Below are positions 1 to 8,427 of a stretch of DNA of 64,000 bases, one piece after another. Below the pieces are notes generated by a model. It searched no databases. It worked only from the letters and a program-made list of their open reading frames with translations, and was not told the DNA's origin. The stretch is taken from NCBI GenBank assembly GCA_964536965.1, contig CAZIAL010000007.1, forward strand, positions 1 to 64,000, read 5' to 3'. The position numbers and the translations under genes are program-made. The DNA comes from JACMQW01 sp964536965 (lineage in GTDB: Bacteria > Bdellovibrionota > UBA1018). Position 1 is the first letter of the stretch. Every line of letters begins with the position of its first letter.

Positions 1-425
1 AGGCTGAAGGCGGTTAACTGGGACGACGGGATCACGCCGAAGACATTCTCCCGGAGAATCCGCTGCAAAGCTTCGAAGCCCGTTTTCAACTCACTTAACC
101 GGGCCTCCTCGAGAATTGCAGTTCCGGTTTTTGCGTCCAGCATCGCCTGGAGAAGCGGAGCGTTTTCTACGAACAATGCACGAATTCGCAGAGCCTGCCG
201 CGCTCTCATCTCGGACTCGGGAGGCTTCGGCACCTCACCCGCGAGCTCATACGCGTTCAACCCCGAAAACCGGGTGAGGTCGGTGGCCGCAACCAGTTCC
301 GCGAGGAATACGCGGAGCGCGGCTCCGCGAGAATTCGGATCCGCCGCGAGCGGAGCGCTGATCGCCATAGCGAATAGGACCAGCATGACTAAATTTCGGA
401 CAACGGAGAGAATCCGACGCAACAT
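1..425 (-). CDS. Secreted protein of unknown function (3' end cut by window edge)
   Basis: An uninterrupted frame runs from an ATG at 423-425 on the minus strand to the window edge, giving the first 141 residues. The N-terminus looks like a signal peptide: basic residues (MLRRILSVVRN), a hydrophobic stretch (LVMLVLFAMAIS) and a likely cleavage site near APLAA-D. The mature part is rich in Ala, Leu, Glu and Arg and probably helical. I recognise no family. The gene lies downstream of the cold-shock gene in the same direction with 68 bases between them and may have its own promoter. Probably periplasmic or exported; C-terminus and function unknown. Confidence 0.6.
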   Translation of the reverse strand, partial: MLRRILSVVRNLVMLVLFAMAISAPLAADPNSRGAALRVFLAELVAATDLTRFSGLNAYELAGEVPKPPESEMRARQALRIRALFVENAPLLQAMLDAKTGTAILEEARLSELKTGFEALQRILRENVFGVIPSSQLTAFS

Positions 426-493
426 AGGGGGTCCAGTTTTCTGAGTAAAAATTAAGGAAAATACGTACGACCGAACCCGCAAGATCCCGAAGG

Positions 494-730
494 CTAGGCC
501 CGCGGCAAAACGTTCTGCGCCGTTCGACCCTTCGGCCCTTCGTAGATATCGAATTCTACTTCCTGGCCTTCGGCGAGCGTCTTATGACCGTCGCCTTGGA
601 TCGCGGTGTAGTGGACGAAGATTTCTTCGGCCGACTTCGAGGTGGGGGGGATATAAGAAGAACCCGATTCGCGTTCGATGAAACCATATCCTTTGGCGTC
701 ATTGAACCACTTCACTCGTCCGACTGCCAT
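494..730 (-). CDS. Cold-shock domain protein with a loop insertion
   Basis: 78 residues forming one cold-shock domain, a five-strand OB fold that binds single-stranded RNA or DNA and acts as an RNA chaperone in the cytoplasm. VKWFNDAKGYGFIE (RNP1) and EIFVHYTAIQ (RNP2) are both intact, followed by GDGHKTLAEGQEVEFDIYEGPKG. Compared with the usual form of about 70 residues, roughly a dozen extra residues (SGSSYIPPTSKSA) sit between RNP1 and RNP2. The ATG at 728-730 was chosen because MAVGRVKWFND fits the family N-terminus and GGAGG lies 11 bases upstream; the frame stays open further upstream without family similarity. Role in cold response is inferred from the family only. Confidence 0.93.
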   Translation of the reverse strand: MAVGRVKWFNDAKGYGFIERESGSSYIPPTSKSAEEIFVHYTAIQGDGHKTLAEGQEVEFDIYEGPKGRTAQNVLPRA

Positions 731-901
731 GTTGCGCGAGGCCTCCATGCAAGAGAAACAGAGCGGGGAATCTTCTCCCAATCCTTGGGAGGGACTCACG
801 GATCATGGTTTCGGACTTCAATGTCCTCTCCATATCCGTAGGTTTAAGTCTGGTAGACGGAATGCATTCTGTCAAATGCCGTCAAAAAGATGAGCGCCAA
901 T

Positions 902-1246
902 TTATCGGCGGAGCGGGGCAGACTGGGAAAAGGAGAAATCAAAAATCATCTCGTTTTCGCCCACATACCCCATGGTTTTGCGAATTTCGCGTTCCTGGGT
1001 CGTCCGGCTGCCCATGAGCGCAGCCGCTTCGCCTTCGAGCCGCCCGATCTCCGCCTCGGTATTCAGGGCCTGGGCATGCCGCTCGGCGAGCAGGTGGCTC
1101 AGCCGAAGATACTGGAGAATCCCCGGGGAGCCGGCACCGATCTCGTGCGTGATCCCGGAAAGCAGGAAAAGCCAGAACGCGAAGATACCCAACCACACGC
1201 GGTTCGGGGTCCAGTGGAAATGACGGAATCGCAAAAGCAGGGACAT
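902..1246 (-). CDS. ftsB: FtsB/DivIC-like septum formation initiator
   Basis: 114 residues with the architecture of FtsB/DivIC: a short cytoplasmic N-terminus, one membrane segment (about residues 18-35, VWLGIFAFWLFLLSGI) and a periplasmic helical region with coiled-coil spacing (RLSHLLAERHAQALNTEAEI). In other bacteria these proteins form the FtsQ-FtsB-FtsL division complex. Position supports the call: it lies directly downstream of eno in the same direction, a common eno-ftsB arrangement. The ATG at 1244-1246 has AGGAAGG about 6 bases upstream; an upstream in-frame codon adds ten residues without a better site. Sequence conservation in this family is low, so the call rests on architecture and neighbourhood. 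Confidence 0.72.
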   Translation of the reverse strand: MSLLLRFRHFHWTPNRVWLGIFAFWLFLLSGITHEIGAGSPGILQYLRLSHLLAERHAQALNTEAEIGRLEGEAAALMGSRTTQEREIRKTMGYVGENEMIFDFSFSQSAPLRR

Positions 1247-1390
1247 CGACACCCTTCCTGGGTTCACCTTCCACATCCAGCGGAAGACTCCCAGAATACT
1301 CGAGGACTTCGGTTTAATGCAAGACGGCGGAAATTGCCGATCCCGCAGGCACTGCTCTCAACCAGAAAAGGTTTATCGGAAGGAGCCGAA

Positions 1391-2719
1391 TCAATTCCCG
1401 GCGTAACGGGCTCGCGCGCCGAGCATCTCTTCGATGCGCAGGAGCTGATTATACTTCGCGATCCGGTCCGTTCGCGAAAGCGATCCGGTCTTGATCTGGC
1501 CGCAGTCGGTTCCGACGGCCAGGTCCGCGATGAACGTATCTTCCGTTTCGCCCGATCGATGCGACGTGACCTGCGCGTATTTCGCATTCGTCGCCATCCG
1601 CATCGTGCGAAGGGTTTCGGTCACGGTTCCGATCTGGTTCACCTTGATCAGAATCGAATTCGCGATCTGCTTGTCGATCCCTTGTTTAAGGAACGAGATA
1701 TTCGTCACGAAAAGATCGTCGCCCACGAGCTGGATTTTCGAGCCGAGCTGTTTCGTGAGCTCGGCCCATCCCGCCCAGTCATGCTCGGCGAGTCCGTCTT
1801 CGATGGAAACGATGGGATACTTCGCGACCCACCCCGCGTAGACCGCGGTCATTTCGGCGGCGGTCAGTTCCTGGCCTTCGAACGCGTAGAGCGTCTTTTC
1901 CTTCGTGGAAGTTTTCGCGAGATACTCGCTCGCCGCGCAGTCGAGCGCGAGGAAGACTTGTTTTCCAGGCTCAAACCCGGCGCCGCGAATCGCCTCCATG
2001 ATCAGCTTCAGCACTTCTTCGTGCGGGTTCGCGCCGGGCACCGCCGGCGCGAATCCGCCCTCGTCGCCCACTCCGGTGGAAAGACCGCGATCGTGAAGGA
2101 TTTTCTTCAACGTGTGGAAAATTTCACAGCCGGCGCGCAGGGCTTCCGAGTATTTCGGAAAACCGCGCGGAATGATCATGAACTCCTGGATCGCGAGTCC
2201 GTTGTCGGCATGTTTCCCGCCATTCAGGATGTTCATCATCGGAACCGGAAGCGTGACGCCTTCCGATCCGTAGATTTCCGCCAGCAGCCGGAACGTCGGC
2301 GTCTCGGTGGCGACCGAAACCGCGCGCACATAGGCCATGCTCACACCAAGAATGGCGTTCGCGCCGAGTTTCGATTTCATCGGCGTACCGTCCATCGCGA
2401 TCAGCGCTTCGTCGAGCGCTTCGACCGAGGCGAAAGTCTTGCCGACGAGCGCCGGGGCGATCACCGTGTTCACGTTCGCGACGGCCTTCTGCACACCTTT
2501 GCCTTTGTATCGTTTCGCATCTCCATCGCGCAGCTCGAGCGCTTCGCCTTCGCCAGTGGAGGCGCCGGACGGAACCAGCGCGGTCCCCTTCGCGACGGCG
2601 ATTTTTCCGCCGGCGAGGGTCAGATCCACTTCCACCGTGGGAAATCCGCGGGAATCGAGGATCTCGCGGGCGTGAACGGACGTAATCTTCAAATTCGCAA
2701 ACGGGGTATGGGTCGACAT
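1391..2719 (-). CDS. eno: Enolase (phosphopyruvate hydratase)
   Basis: 442 residues, the normal length. Converts 2-phosphoglycerate to phosphoenolpyruvate in glycolysis, in the cytosol. Landmarks in order: AREILDSRGFPTVEV at the N-terminus, PSGASTG, GDEGGFAP (catalytic Glu), LALDCAASE (Mg ligand Asp), SIEDGLAEHDW (Mg ligand Glu), VGDDLFVTN (Mg ligand Asp), ILIKVNQIGT (catalytic Lys) and SHRSGETED near the C-terminus. All catalytic positions are present. The ATG at 2717-2719 was chosen because it places the conserved N-terminus as in other enolases; the Shine-Dalgarno is weak there, and an upstream in-frame start adds 11 residues. Upstream lies an SRPBCC gene, downstream the ftsB-like gene. 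Confidence 0.97.
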   Translation of the reverse strand: MSTHTPFANLKITSVHAREILDSRGFPTVEVDLTLAGGKIAVAKGTALVPSGASTGEGEALELRDGDAKRYKGKGVQKAVANVNTVIAPALVGKTFASVEALDEALIAMDGTPMKSKLGANAILGVSMAYVRAVSVATETPTFRLLAEIYGSEGVTLPVPMMNILNGGKHADNGLAIQEFMIIPRGFPKYSEALRAGCEIFHTLKKILHDRGLSTGVGDEGGFAPAVPGANPHEEVLKLIMEAIRGAGFEPGKQVFLALDCAASEYLAKTSTKEKTLYAFEGQELTAAEMTAVYAGWVAKYPIVSIEDGLAEHDWAGWAELTKQLGSKIQLVGDDLFVTNISFLKQGIDKQIANSILIKVNQIGTVTETLRTMRMATNAKYAQVTSHRSGETEDTFIADLAVGTDCGQIKTGSLSRTDRIAKYNQLLRIEEMLGARARYAGN

Positions 2720-2752
2720 GGCGGGCAATAAACCATACGAGCCATGCGTCAT

Positions 2753-3274
2753 TCAAGGCTTACGGGAGGTTTTGGCGGCGGAGCTGCTCCCGAAAAGCCG
2801 CTCAATCGTCGCCACTCGGTGCTCGAATATTTTTCGGACGTCGCGCTTCACGAAAGTGCCTGCGACGAGGTTTCCTAACCACCCGAGCGGAAGCCGAAAC
2901 CGTACGCGGTCCCGCATGAAAGTTCCCGAAACTCCGTTCACCGTCCTCGCTTCGAAGGTATGAGTATGGTGCCAGAGCGCGTAGGGTCCCCGGAGCTGGT
3001 TGTCGACGAATCGAACTCCCGGCTCCCAGCATTCGATCCGAGTCTGCCAGCGCGCAGGAATCCCCCGAATCTTCAGCCGATAGTCGATCAGCGTCCCTTC
3101 CCCGATCTTCTCCGTGCTTTTCCCGAGCACCTTAAAATTCAGAATATCCGGAGTCAGGATCTCGAGATTCGTTTCCAGGCTGAAAAATTCGAAAACCTCG
3201 GAAACCGGGCGCGGCACCCACTGCTCCGCTTCGAGGACATGCTCCCCATCGACATAAGAAAACGAAATCGACAT
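2753..3274 (-). CDS. SRPBCC-fold ligand-binding protein (polyketide cyclase/START-like)
   Basis: 173 residues, one SRPBCC (START-like) domain. Family features include QWVPRPVSEVFEFFSLETNLEILTP at the start of the fold, the central GTLIDYRLKIRGIPARWQTRI strand pair and the long C-terminal helix (FVKRDVRKIFEHRVATIERLF). Such proteins bind hydrophobic ligands in a deep cavity, and a substrate cannot be predicted. It sits between sthA and eno in the same direction, 33 bases from the chosen eno start and 31 bases from the sthA stop, so co-transcription is likely. The start ATG at 3272-3274 has GGGAG only at a longer than usual distance. Confidence 0.8.
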   Translation of the reverse strand: MSISFSYVDGEHVLEAEQWVPRPVSEVFEFFSLETNLEILTPDILNFKVLGKSTEKIGEGTLIDYRLKIRGIPARWQTRIECWEPGVRFVDNQLRGPYALWHHTHTFEARTVNGVSGTFMRDRVRFRLPLGWLGNLVAGTFVKRDVRKIFEHRVATIERLFGSSSAAKTSRKP

Positions 3275-3305
3275 GCACCGTATTACGCTCCCGAGGCGTA
3301 AAAGG

Positions 3306-4832
3306 TTACGTTTTCGATCGAGTCGTTCCGCGAATCATGTTCACGGCGTTGAAAGCGGCCGTTTTGTAGGCTTCCGCCAAGGTGGGATAATTAAAGACCG
3401 AATTCGTGAAATAGGTCACGTCTCCCCCGAACGCCATCACCGCCTGGCCGATGTGGATCAGGTCGGCGGCGTTGTCACCGATGATGTGGACGCCGAGCAG
3501 TTTGAACGTCTCGCGGTCGACGAGGAGTTTCAGGATGCCCCACCGATCGCCGACGATCTGCCCACGCGCGAGCTCCTTGTACCTGGACCTTCCGACGACA
3601 TAATCCACGCCCGAGGACTTCAGCTCCTCTTCGGTCTTCCCGATCATCGAAATTTCCGGGATCGTATAGATGCCATACGGAAAATTCTTCGGCATTTCAT
3701 GTTCGGACTCGACCGCGTTCGTTCCCGTCTTCATCGAAATTCCGAACGCATGGCAGGTCGCGATCCGTCCTTGTTCCATCGCGGTGGCCGCGAGCGCCGG
3801 CGCCCCGACGACGTCGCCGACCGCATAGATCGAATCTACGCTCGTCCGAAAATGCGAATCCACGCGCAGCAACCCGCGCTCATCCGGATGGATGCCGATC
3901 GATTCAAGCCCGAGGTCGCCCGTGTTTCCGAAGCGTCCCTGGGCGATGAGCACGCAGTCCGATTTGATCTTCTGCCCGGTCGAAAGTTTCACGAGGACCT
4001 GCGGCTTCTTCCCCCGCTTCGGAAGCTCGATCGCCTTCGCTTCCGCGCCGAAGAGAATTTCCATTCCCTGGTATTCGAAGCGGTCACGGAGCGCGCGCAC
4101 GATTTCCTGGTCGACGCTCGCGAGAATCATATTTCGTTTGTCGACCAGGATCACCTTCGTCCCCGCCATCGCGAACATCGAGGCGTATTCGCAGCCGATC
4201 ACGCCCCCACCGAGGACGACCATCGATTTCGGGACGCACTTCAGGTCGAGAATCGTATCGCTATCGAGGACATACTTGCCGTCGATCGGCAGATGATCCG
4301 GCGACACGGGCCGCGAGCCGACCGCGATGACGACTTTTTCGGCCCGGAGGGTGACCGACGGCTTTCGCTTCGAACTCGTGACTTCGACCGAAGTCGGTGT
4401 GACGAACCGGGCGCTGCCTTGGAAAACTTCGATTCCGTTGCGTTTGATCTGATCACGAATGACTTCACTCTCGCCCGCGACGACCCGCGATCTTCGCTGG
4501 AGCAGGCGACCCATATCCGGAACGATCAAACTCGGCTTTTTCTTTCCCGCTTTGCTCTCATCCGCCTCGCGACCCAGCACCCCACGCGAACCCAGGGAGT
4601 AACGATAGATGGATTCTCGGAAGGACTTCGAAGGAAGCGTCCCGAAATGGACGCAGGCGCCGCCGATCAGAGGATACTTCTCGACGATCGCGACTTTCTT
4701 CCCGGCCTTGGCGCCCTGGAGCGCGGCGCGCTGGCCGCCCGGCCCGGAACCGATGACGAGGAGATCGAAGACGGTGGAAGTCGAAACTGCGGAGTGGGAA
4801 GCCTTCTTCGGCTTGGATTTTCGGGTGGCCAT
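3306..4832 (-). CDS. sthA: Soluble pyridine nucleotide transhydrogenase (SthA type)
   Basis: 508 residues of the FAD-dependent pyridine nucleotide-disulfide oxidoreductase fold: FAD site VIGSGPGGQRAALQG near residue 27, NAD(P) site VVLGGGVIGCEYA, second FAD site IYAVGDV and a C-terminal dimerisation domain (FNYPTLAEAYKTAA). The redox-active disulfide of lipoamide dehydrogenase is absent: the motif reads GGACVHFGTLPSKS, with Cys60 kept and the second Cys replaced by Thr65. This is the SthA pattern. SthA exchanges hydride between NADPH and NAD+ in the cytosol, mainly to drain excess NADPH. A basic N-terminal tail of about 20 residues (MATRKSKPKKAS) is longer than usual. Another flavin oxidoreductase of the family cannot be excluded. 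Confidence 0.88.
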   Translation of the reverse strand: MATRKSKPKKASHSAVSTSTVFDLLVIGSGPGGQRAALQGAKAGKKVAIVEKYPLIGGACVHFGTLPSKSFRESIYRYSLGSRGVLGREADESKAGKKKPSLIVPDMGRLLQRRSRVVAGESEVIRDQIKRNGIEVFQGSARFVTPTSVEVTSSKRKPSVTLRAEKVVIAVGSRPVSPDHLPIDGKYVLDSDTILDLKCVPKSMVVLGGGVIGCEYASMFAMAGTKVILVDKRNMILASVDQEIVRALRDRFEYQGMEILFGAEAKAIELPKRGKKPQVLVKLSTGQKIKSDCVLIAQGRFGNTGDLGLESIGIHPDERGLLRVDSHFRTSVDSIYAVGDVVGAPALAATAMEQGRIATCHAFGISMKTGTNAVESEHEMPKNFPYGIYTIPEISMIGKTEEELKSSGVDYVVGRSRYKELARGQIVGDRWGILKLLVDRETFKLLGVHIIGDNAADLIHIGQAVMAFGGDVTYFTNSVFNYPTLAEAYKTAAFNAVNMIRGTTRSKT

Positions 4833-4906
4833 GAACGCGATCAGAATCGCATTATTCGACGGTTTAAGGAATACCTTACCGAAACCGTAGTCAGTATCGC
4901 GGAGTG

Positions 4907-6058
4907 TTAAGCGGCTTTCTTCAGGAGGCTCCGGGTCTTCCGGAAGTATTCGGCGGCCCAGTCGGGCGGGGTGAACTTATCGCGGCCGTACGGAAGCCGA
5001 TTCACTTCGATTTCTTCCATGAAGGACGGAAGTTCTCCCGTCGGCACGAGCTCGCCCACGATTTTTCCTTCGGCCGTCATGCCGCGCTGGATGAACTGGA
5101 AAATATCGCGAAGCTGGTACTTTCCGAACTCGTCGACCTCGGGAGTAACCTCGGCGATGTTCGTGATCTTCCGGGAGCCATCATTCATCCGTTTGATCTG
5201 CACGACCAAATGGATCGCGGCGGCGATCTGCCGGCGTATCGCGGTGGGCGGGACCTGGGTGTCACCCATCATCGCGAGGGTCTCGAGGCGGACGAGTCCG
5301 TCGTAAGGCGTGTTGGCATGGGTCGTACCCATGGATCCGCCGTGGCCGGTGTTCATCGCCGTAATCAGGTCGAGGGCCTCCGGTCCCCGCACCTCTCCGA
5401 CGATGATGCGATCGGGACGCAGACGCAGGGCCGAGCGAACGAGGTCGCGGATCGTGATTCCGCCTTTTCCCATCGCGTCGGGGGCTTTCGTTTCGAAGAA
5501 GACCACATGGTCGGTATGGATTTTCAGCTCGCTCGCGTCTTCGATCACGATCAGCCGCTGGTTTCCCGGAACCCGTGAACCCAGGACGTTCAGGAGCGTG
5601 GTCTTCCCGGAGCCGGTACCGCCCGAGATGATCATGTTCTTCGCCAGGTAAATCGCGACGTCGAGGAACCGCGCGGCGTCCTTGGTGATGGACGAACGCT
5701 GGATGAGGTCGACGAAGGTGGGCGTGCCCTTCTGGAATTTACGAATGGAAAGCGTCGTCCCTTTCCGCGAACACGGAGGAAGCACGGCGGATACCCGCGA
5801 GCCGTCCGGCAAGCGGGCGTCAAGCGTCGGATTCTCGTCGTCGATGCGACGACCGACGAACTGGGCAATGTTTCGGACCGCGGCCTGGAGCGCCTGTTCA
5901 TCCTTAAATTTCGCGTCCACGCGCTCGAGTTTTCCGCGGCGCTCGACGAAAATCTCGCTCGGCCCATTCACGAGGACCTCGGAGACGGAGTCGTCGTCGA
6001 GGTACGCCTTAATATTCGCGAGGAAGGTCGCTACTGAATCTTCGAATACGCTACTCAC
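4907..6058 (-). CDS. cpaF: CpaF/TadA-type secretion ATPase
   Basis: 383 residues of the CpaF family of hexameric type II/IV secretion ATPases, which power Tad/Flp pilus assembly or related export from the cytoplasmic face of the membrane. Visible motifs: N-terminal all-beta/alpha region (SEVLVNGPSEIFVERRGKLE), arginine-rich LPDGSRVSAVLPP and RKF, Walker A GGTGSGKTT (146-154), Asp box (LIVIEDASEL), Walker B-like RPDRIIVGEVRG and the His box MGTTHANTP. The start is GTG (6056-6058) with GGAGA about 9 bases upstream. It follows the cupredoxin-like gene by 19 bases, so the two are probably one transcript. No other tad/cpa gene is in the window, so the machine it serves lies elsewhere. Confidence 0.9.
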   Translation of the reverse strand: MSSVFEDSVATFLANIKAYLDDDSVSEVLVNGPSEIFVERRGKLERVDAKFKDEQALQAAVRNIAQFVGRRIDDENPTLDARLPDGSRVSAVLPPCSRKGTTLSIRKFQKGTPTFVDLIQRSSITKDAARFLDVAIYLAKNMIISGGTGSGKTTLLNVLGSRVPGNQRLIVIEDASELKIHTDHVVFFETKAPDAMGKGGITIRDLVRSALRLRPDRIIVGEVRGPEALDLITAMNTGHGGSMGTTHANTPYDGLVRLETLAMMGDTQVPPTAIRRQIAAAIHLVVQIKRMNDGSRKITNIAEVTPEVDEFGKYQLRDIFQFIQRGMTAEGKIVGELVPTGELPSFMEEIEVNRLPYGRDKFTPPDWAAEYFRKTRSLLKKAA

Positions 6059-6077
6059 GTCGACGCTCTCTCCGGGA

Positions 6078-6848
6078 TCAGCTTTCGCCCGGTGTTGCCG
6101 TAGTCAGTTCCTTCACCACCATCGTGCCTTCGCTGCCGTTCACCGGGCAGTAGTACCTGAACGTTCCCGGCTGGTTCGGCACGAAGAGGATTTCTTCGAT
6201 CTTGTTCGCCCGGACCTGCTTTCGCACGTTGAACGAATCCATCATGATGCAGAGCGAGCCCTTCGAAGCGCCCGTGACGAAAAGGCGTACCGGGACGTCG
6301 CGCGAAACGAAGATCGTCTTCGGGAAAAACCCGAGGTCTCCGGCGATGATCGAAACTTCCTGGATGCCTTTGCGGCGCGCGATCGGGTCCTGCACCTCGG
6401 CGACGAAACGCTCCGTCTCGTCGTCCGCACGCGCCGCCTCGGTTTTCGAGACCCTTTTCAGAACCGGGCGCGCTCCGCGCGAGTCTTGGGCTTCTCTCAC
6501 TACCTGGCGAGGCTGATCGACCGTCGTACTCTTCCAGCCGTCGCCGGCGGCAGAATCTTTTCCGGCAGACTTTACTTCCAGTCCGGCCGGCGCCCGCGAG
6601 AGTCGGCGGCGGTTGAAGTCGATTTCGGCGCCCTCTTCGTCCTGCAGCGTATTCCAGCGATCTTCGCCGGGCATTACGCCCCAGGTGGATTCCTGCTCGG
6701 TCCCATCGACCGAGGCCCCTTCCTGATGTCGCGGCGGCGGCATCGGAAGCACGCGGGTCCCGGCTTCGAGCGAGGATAAGGTGAGGGACGTCGGCAGCAT
6801 CAGCGCGATCGCGAGGACTGCATTCGGAATTTTTTTATTCATCATCAT
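6078..6848 (-). CDS. Secreted protein with C-terminal cupredoxin-like domain
   Basis: 256 residues: a signal peptide (MMMNKKIPNAVLAIALMLPTS), a charged, disordered-looking middle (about 35-165) and a C-terminal domain of about 90 residues with cupredoxin layout (VSIIAGDLGFFPKTIFVSRD...PVRLFVTGASKG...PNQPGTFRYYCPVNG). Of the usual copper ligands only the Cys of YYCPVNG is clear. The first His position reads GSLCIMMD and the His and Met after the Cys are not evident, so copper binding is doubtful. The first of three consecutive ATGs (6846-6848) has GGGAG 7 bases upstream and was chosen as start. The gene directly precedes cpaF, suggesting an envelope role connected to that secretion system. Confidence 0.72.
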   Translation of the reverse strand: MMMNKKIPNAVLAIALMLPTSLTLSSLEAGTRVLPMPPPRHQEGASVDGTEQESTWGVMPGEDRWNTLQDEEGAEIDFNRRRLSRAPAGLEVKSAGKDSAAGDGWKSTTVDQPRQVVREAQDSRGARPVLKRVSKTEAARADDETERFVAEVQDPIARRKGIQEVSIIAGDLGFFPKTIFVSRDVPVRLFVTGASKGSLCIMMDSFNVRKQVRANKIEEILFVPNQPGTFRYYCPVNGSEGTMVVKELTTATPGES

Positions 6849-7063
6849 GATGGGCTCCCAAGCGAAAGACGGAATGATCCATGAGGGCAAACTCCCTCGT
6901 TAACCCTTCGGCGGGAAACCCGGGGGCCTTAAGGAAAATGGGTCGGCCACGACACGCGGGCAGCGCCATTTTTTCGACGCGACTCACGAGCGGTCGCGCG
7001 GCGGCAAGACCCAAGCTTTCCCTGCCTATTGCCGCGGTGCCTGCGGAATCCGAGAATGGGAGG

Positions 7064-7645
7064 ATGAAACGGCTTTTCCCCCTTCTTCTCGTGCTGGCCC
7101 TGGCCCCTCTCCCTTTCGCGAATCCCGCCTGGGCCGCCGAAATGAAGGGCGTCACCTATTCCGTCACGCCGATCGTCGGTTACCAGCTGGAACGAAAAGA
7201 CAACCCCGCGCGAGCGAAACAGGTCCTCATCTACGGCGCGCGAGTGATCGCGGGCTGGAAAATCCTCTCCGCGGAGGGCGAATACACGATCGGCGACAGC
7301 AACGAAGTATTCGCGGATACGGGAACGCGAATCGAAGAAAAGACCGAGAGGATCCGCGCCGGTCTTCGTTCCACCTATTCCCTCGGAACCGTTCTCGACT
7401 GGCACCTCCGCGGGGGGGCCGAAGCCCAGCGGCGGGATACCACGCGCACGGTGGGCGGCGTATCGACGAAAAGCGAGAGCCCGTCGAAAGTTTACCCCTA
7501 CGTCGGCACCGGCGTCGAAATCCACGTCGCCAGCCAGCTCTCCCTGAATGCGGGGGTGGTCGCGACGATCAAGGACTTGCAGGACATGAAGCAGAACGAG
7601 TACGCGACGACTCTCGGCGTGAGAATCAACTTTAATGCCCGTTAA
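7064..7645 (+). CDS. Small outer-membrane beta-barrel protein
   Basis: 193 residues. A clear signal peptide (MKRLFPLLLVLALAPLPFANPAWA-A) is followed by alternating hydrophobic/polar strands and a C-terminus of LGVRINFNAR, close to the aromatic-ending beta signal of outer-membrane barrels. Candidate strands include YSVTPIVGYQLE, GARVIAGWKILSAEGEY and VYPYVGTGVEIHV. An eight-strand barrel (OmpA/OmpX-like size) is the simplest reading. The start ATG is at 7064-7066 with a purine-rich GGGAGG immediately before it, closer than usual. It is divergent from the cupredoxin-like gene; the 215 bases between them hold no promoter I can call. Function unknown. Confidence 0.68.
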   Translation: MKRLFPLLLVLALAPLPFANPAWAAEMKGVTYSVTPIVGYQLERKDNPARAKQVLIYGARVIAGWKILSAEGEYTIGDSNEVFADTGTRIEEKTERIRAGLRSTYSLGTVLDWHLRGGAEAQRRDTTRTVGGVSTKSESPSKVYPYVGTGVEIHVASQLSLNAGVVATIKDLQDMKQNEYATTLGVRINFNAR

Positions 7646-7672
7646 ACGGGGCTTTCTGGTAAAGGACCTGCC

Positions 7673-8188
7673 ATGTCCCAACCTTGCGAAACCTGCCGCA
7701 CTCCCGAGGCTCCATCGAAATGCGACCTCTGCGAATGCGCGCTCTGCAAGCGCTGCATTCTGAAATTACCCCCGGGCGCATTCGCCATGATGAGCGTGAT
7801 TCCGCCGGAGCTTTCCCTCAGCCGCTACTGCCGATTCTGTTTCGACGACAAGGTCCAAGCGAGGCTTACGACCTATGAGGAAACGCTCGAACTGGCGAAG
7901 GAGGTCTTCATCTTTTTCGAGACCCAACGAAAAGAAATTCCGCTCATCCGTAAGTCGCGCGAGGTCCTGAAAGTCGCCGATTGCGTGGATCGCGACGAGA
8001 CGATTCTTCGCCTCGCTTATATGGCCGCCGAACAGAAATACAACGCCGTCGTCGATACCTACGTCGACGGAGAAAAGAAGCGGAACCACGCCCATCAGAC
8101 TTACCGTTGGTCGGGCCGCGGGACCCCGGCCCTGATCGATGCGGCGAAAATGGACCGCCAGGATCGCCAGAACCAGATCTATCGCTGA
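7673..8188 (+). CDS. Cys-rich zinc-finger-like protein of unknown function
   Basis: 171 residues without signal peptide. The first 60 residues hold a dense set of cysteines: CETCRTPEAPSKCDLCECALCKRC, then a second CxxC-type pair in SRYCRFCFDD. The spacing resembles cross-brace zinc fingers of B-box or FYVE type and would hold two zinc ions. The rest is helical (TTYEETLELAKEVFIFFETQRKEIP) and ends in a polar, Gln- and Arg-rich tail. It starts 27 bases after the barrel gene stop, so it is probably transcribed with it. No enzyme motif is seen; a nucleic-acid or protein-binding adaptor is possible but unproven. Confidence 0.62.
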   Translation: MSQPCETCRTPEAPSKCDLCECALCKRCILKLPPGAFAMMSVIPPELSLSRYCRFCFDDKVQARLTTYEETLELAKEVFIFFETQRKEIPLIRKSREVLKVADCVDRDETILRLAYMAAEQKYNAVVDTYVDGEKKRNHAHQTYRWSGRGTPALIDAAKMDRQDRQNQIYR

Positions 8189-8335
8189 GGGGCCGCTCCG
8201 GACGCCCCGACGCAAGTCCCTCGGACCCTGGGTTGAGCCCACGCCTTTCTTACAGGGTGTGGCTAGAACTTAGGCAGGCTTTTAGGGCCATCGACAGTCG
8301 GAACGCCCCGTACGCCCCCCCGGGCGGCTCTGCGA

Positions 8336-8357
8336 ATATTTCCCGAAACGGGAATAT
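8336..8357. repeat. Inverted repeat upstream of sigma-54 promoter
   Basis: ATATTTCCCG (8336-8345) and CGGGAATAT (8349-8357) are inverted copies around an AAA loop, with one extra T in the left arm. No T-run follows, so it is not a typical terminator. It is centred about 107 bases before the predicted start of the sigma-54 transcript, a usual distance for an activator binding site. The role as operator is inference. Confidence 0.45.
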
Positions 8358-8376
8358 CCGAAGGGCTGCCTGGACT

Positions 8377-8388
8377 TAGGACGTCCTA
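8377..8388. promoter_or_regulatory. Perfect 12-bp palindrome (candidate activator site)
   Basis: TAGGACGTCCTA is a perfect palindrome; beyond it one pair mismatches and the next pair (C/G) matches again. It lies about 70 bases before the predicted transcription start of the sigma-54 promoter at 8428 and could be a second activator site. It is unrelated in sequence to the repeat at 8336. Confidence 0.35.
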
Positions 8389-8427
8389 GGATTCTTCCGT
8401 CACCTTTTTGCCGCATTGCACTAGGCA

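Noticed and set aside
870..890. TTGACA on the minus strand (870-875) as promoter of the cold-shock gene
   Set aside because: No acceptable -10 box lies 16-19 bases downstream (CAGACT at 17), so the promoter was not listed.
4860..4887. Hairpin (TAAGG/CCTTA with outer CGGTTT/AAACCG) between sthA and cpaF
   Set aside because: The outer arms are offset and no T-run follows on the minus strand, so it is not a convincing terminator. Its function is unclear.
890..4910. Long plus-strand frames opposite eno and sthA
   Set aside because: Both are antisense to intact, motif-bearing enzymes and show Arg/His-rich composition typical of reverse-strand shadows in GC-rich DNA.
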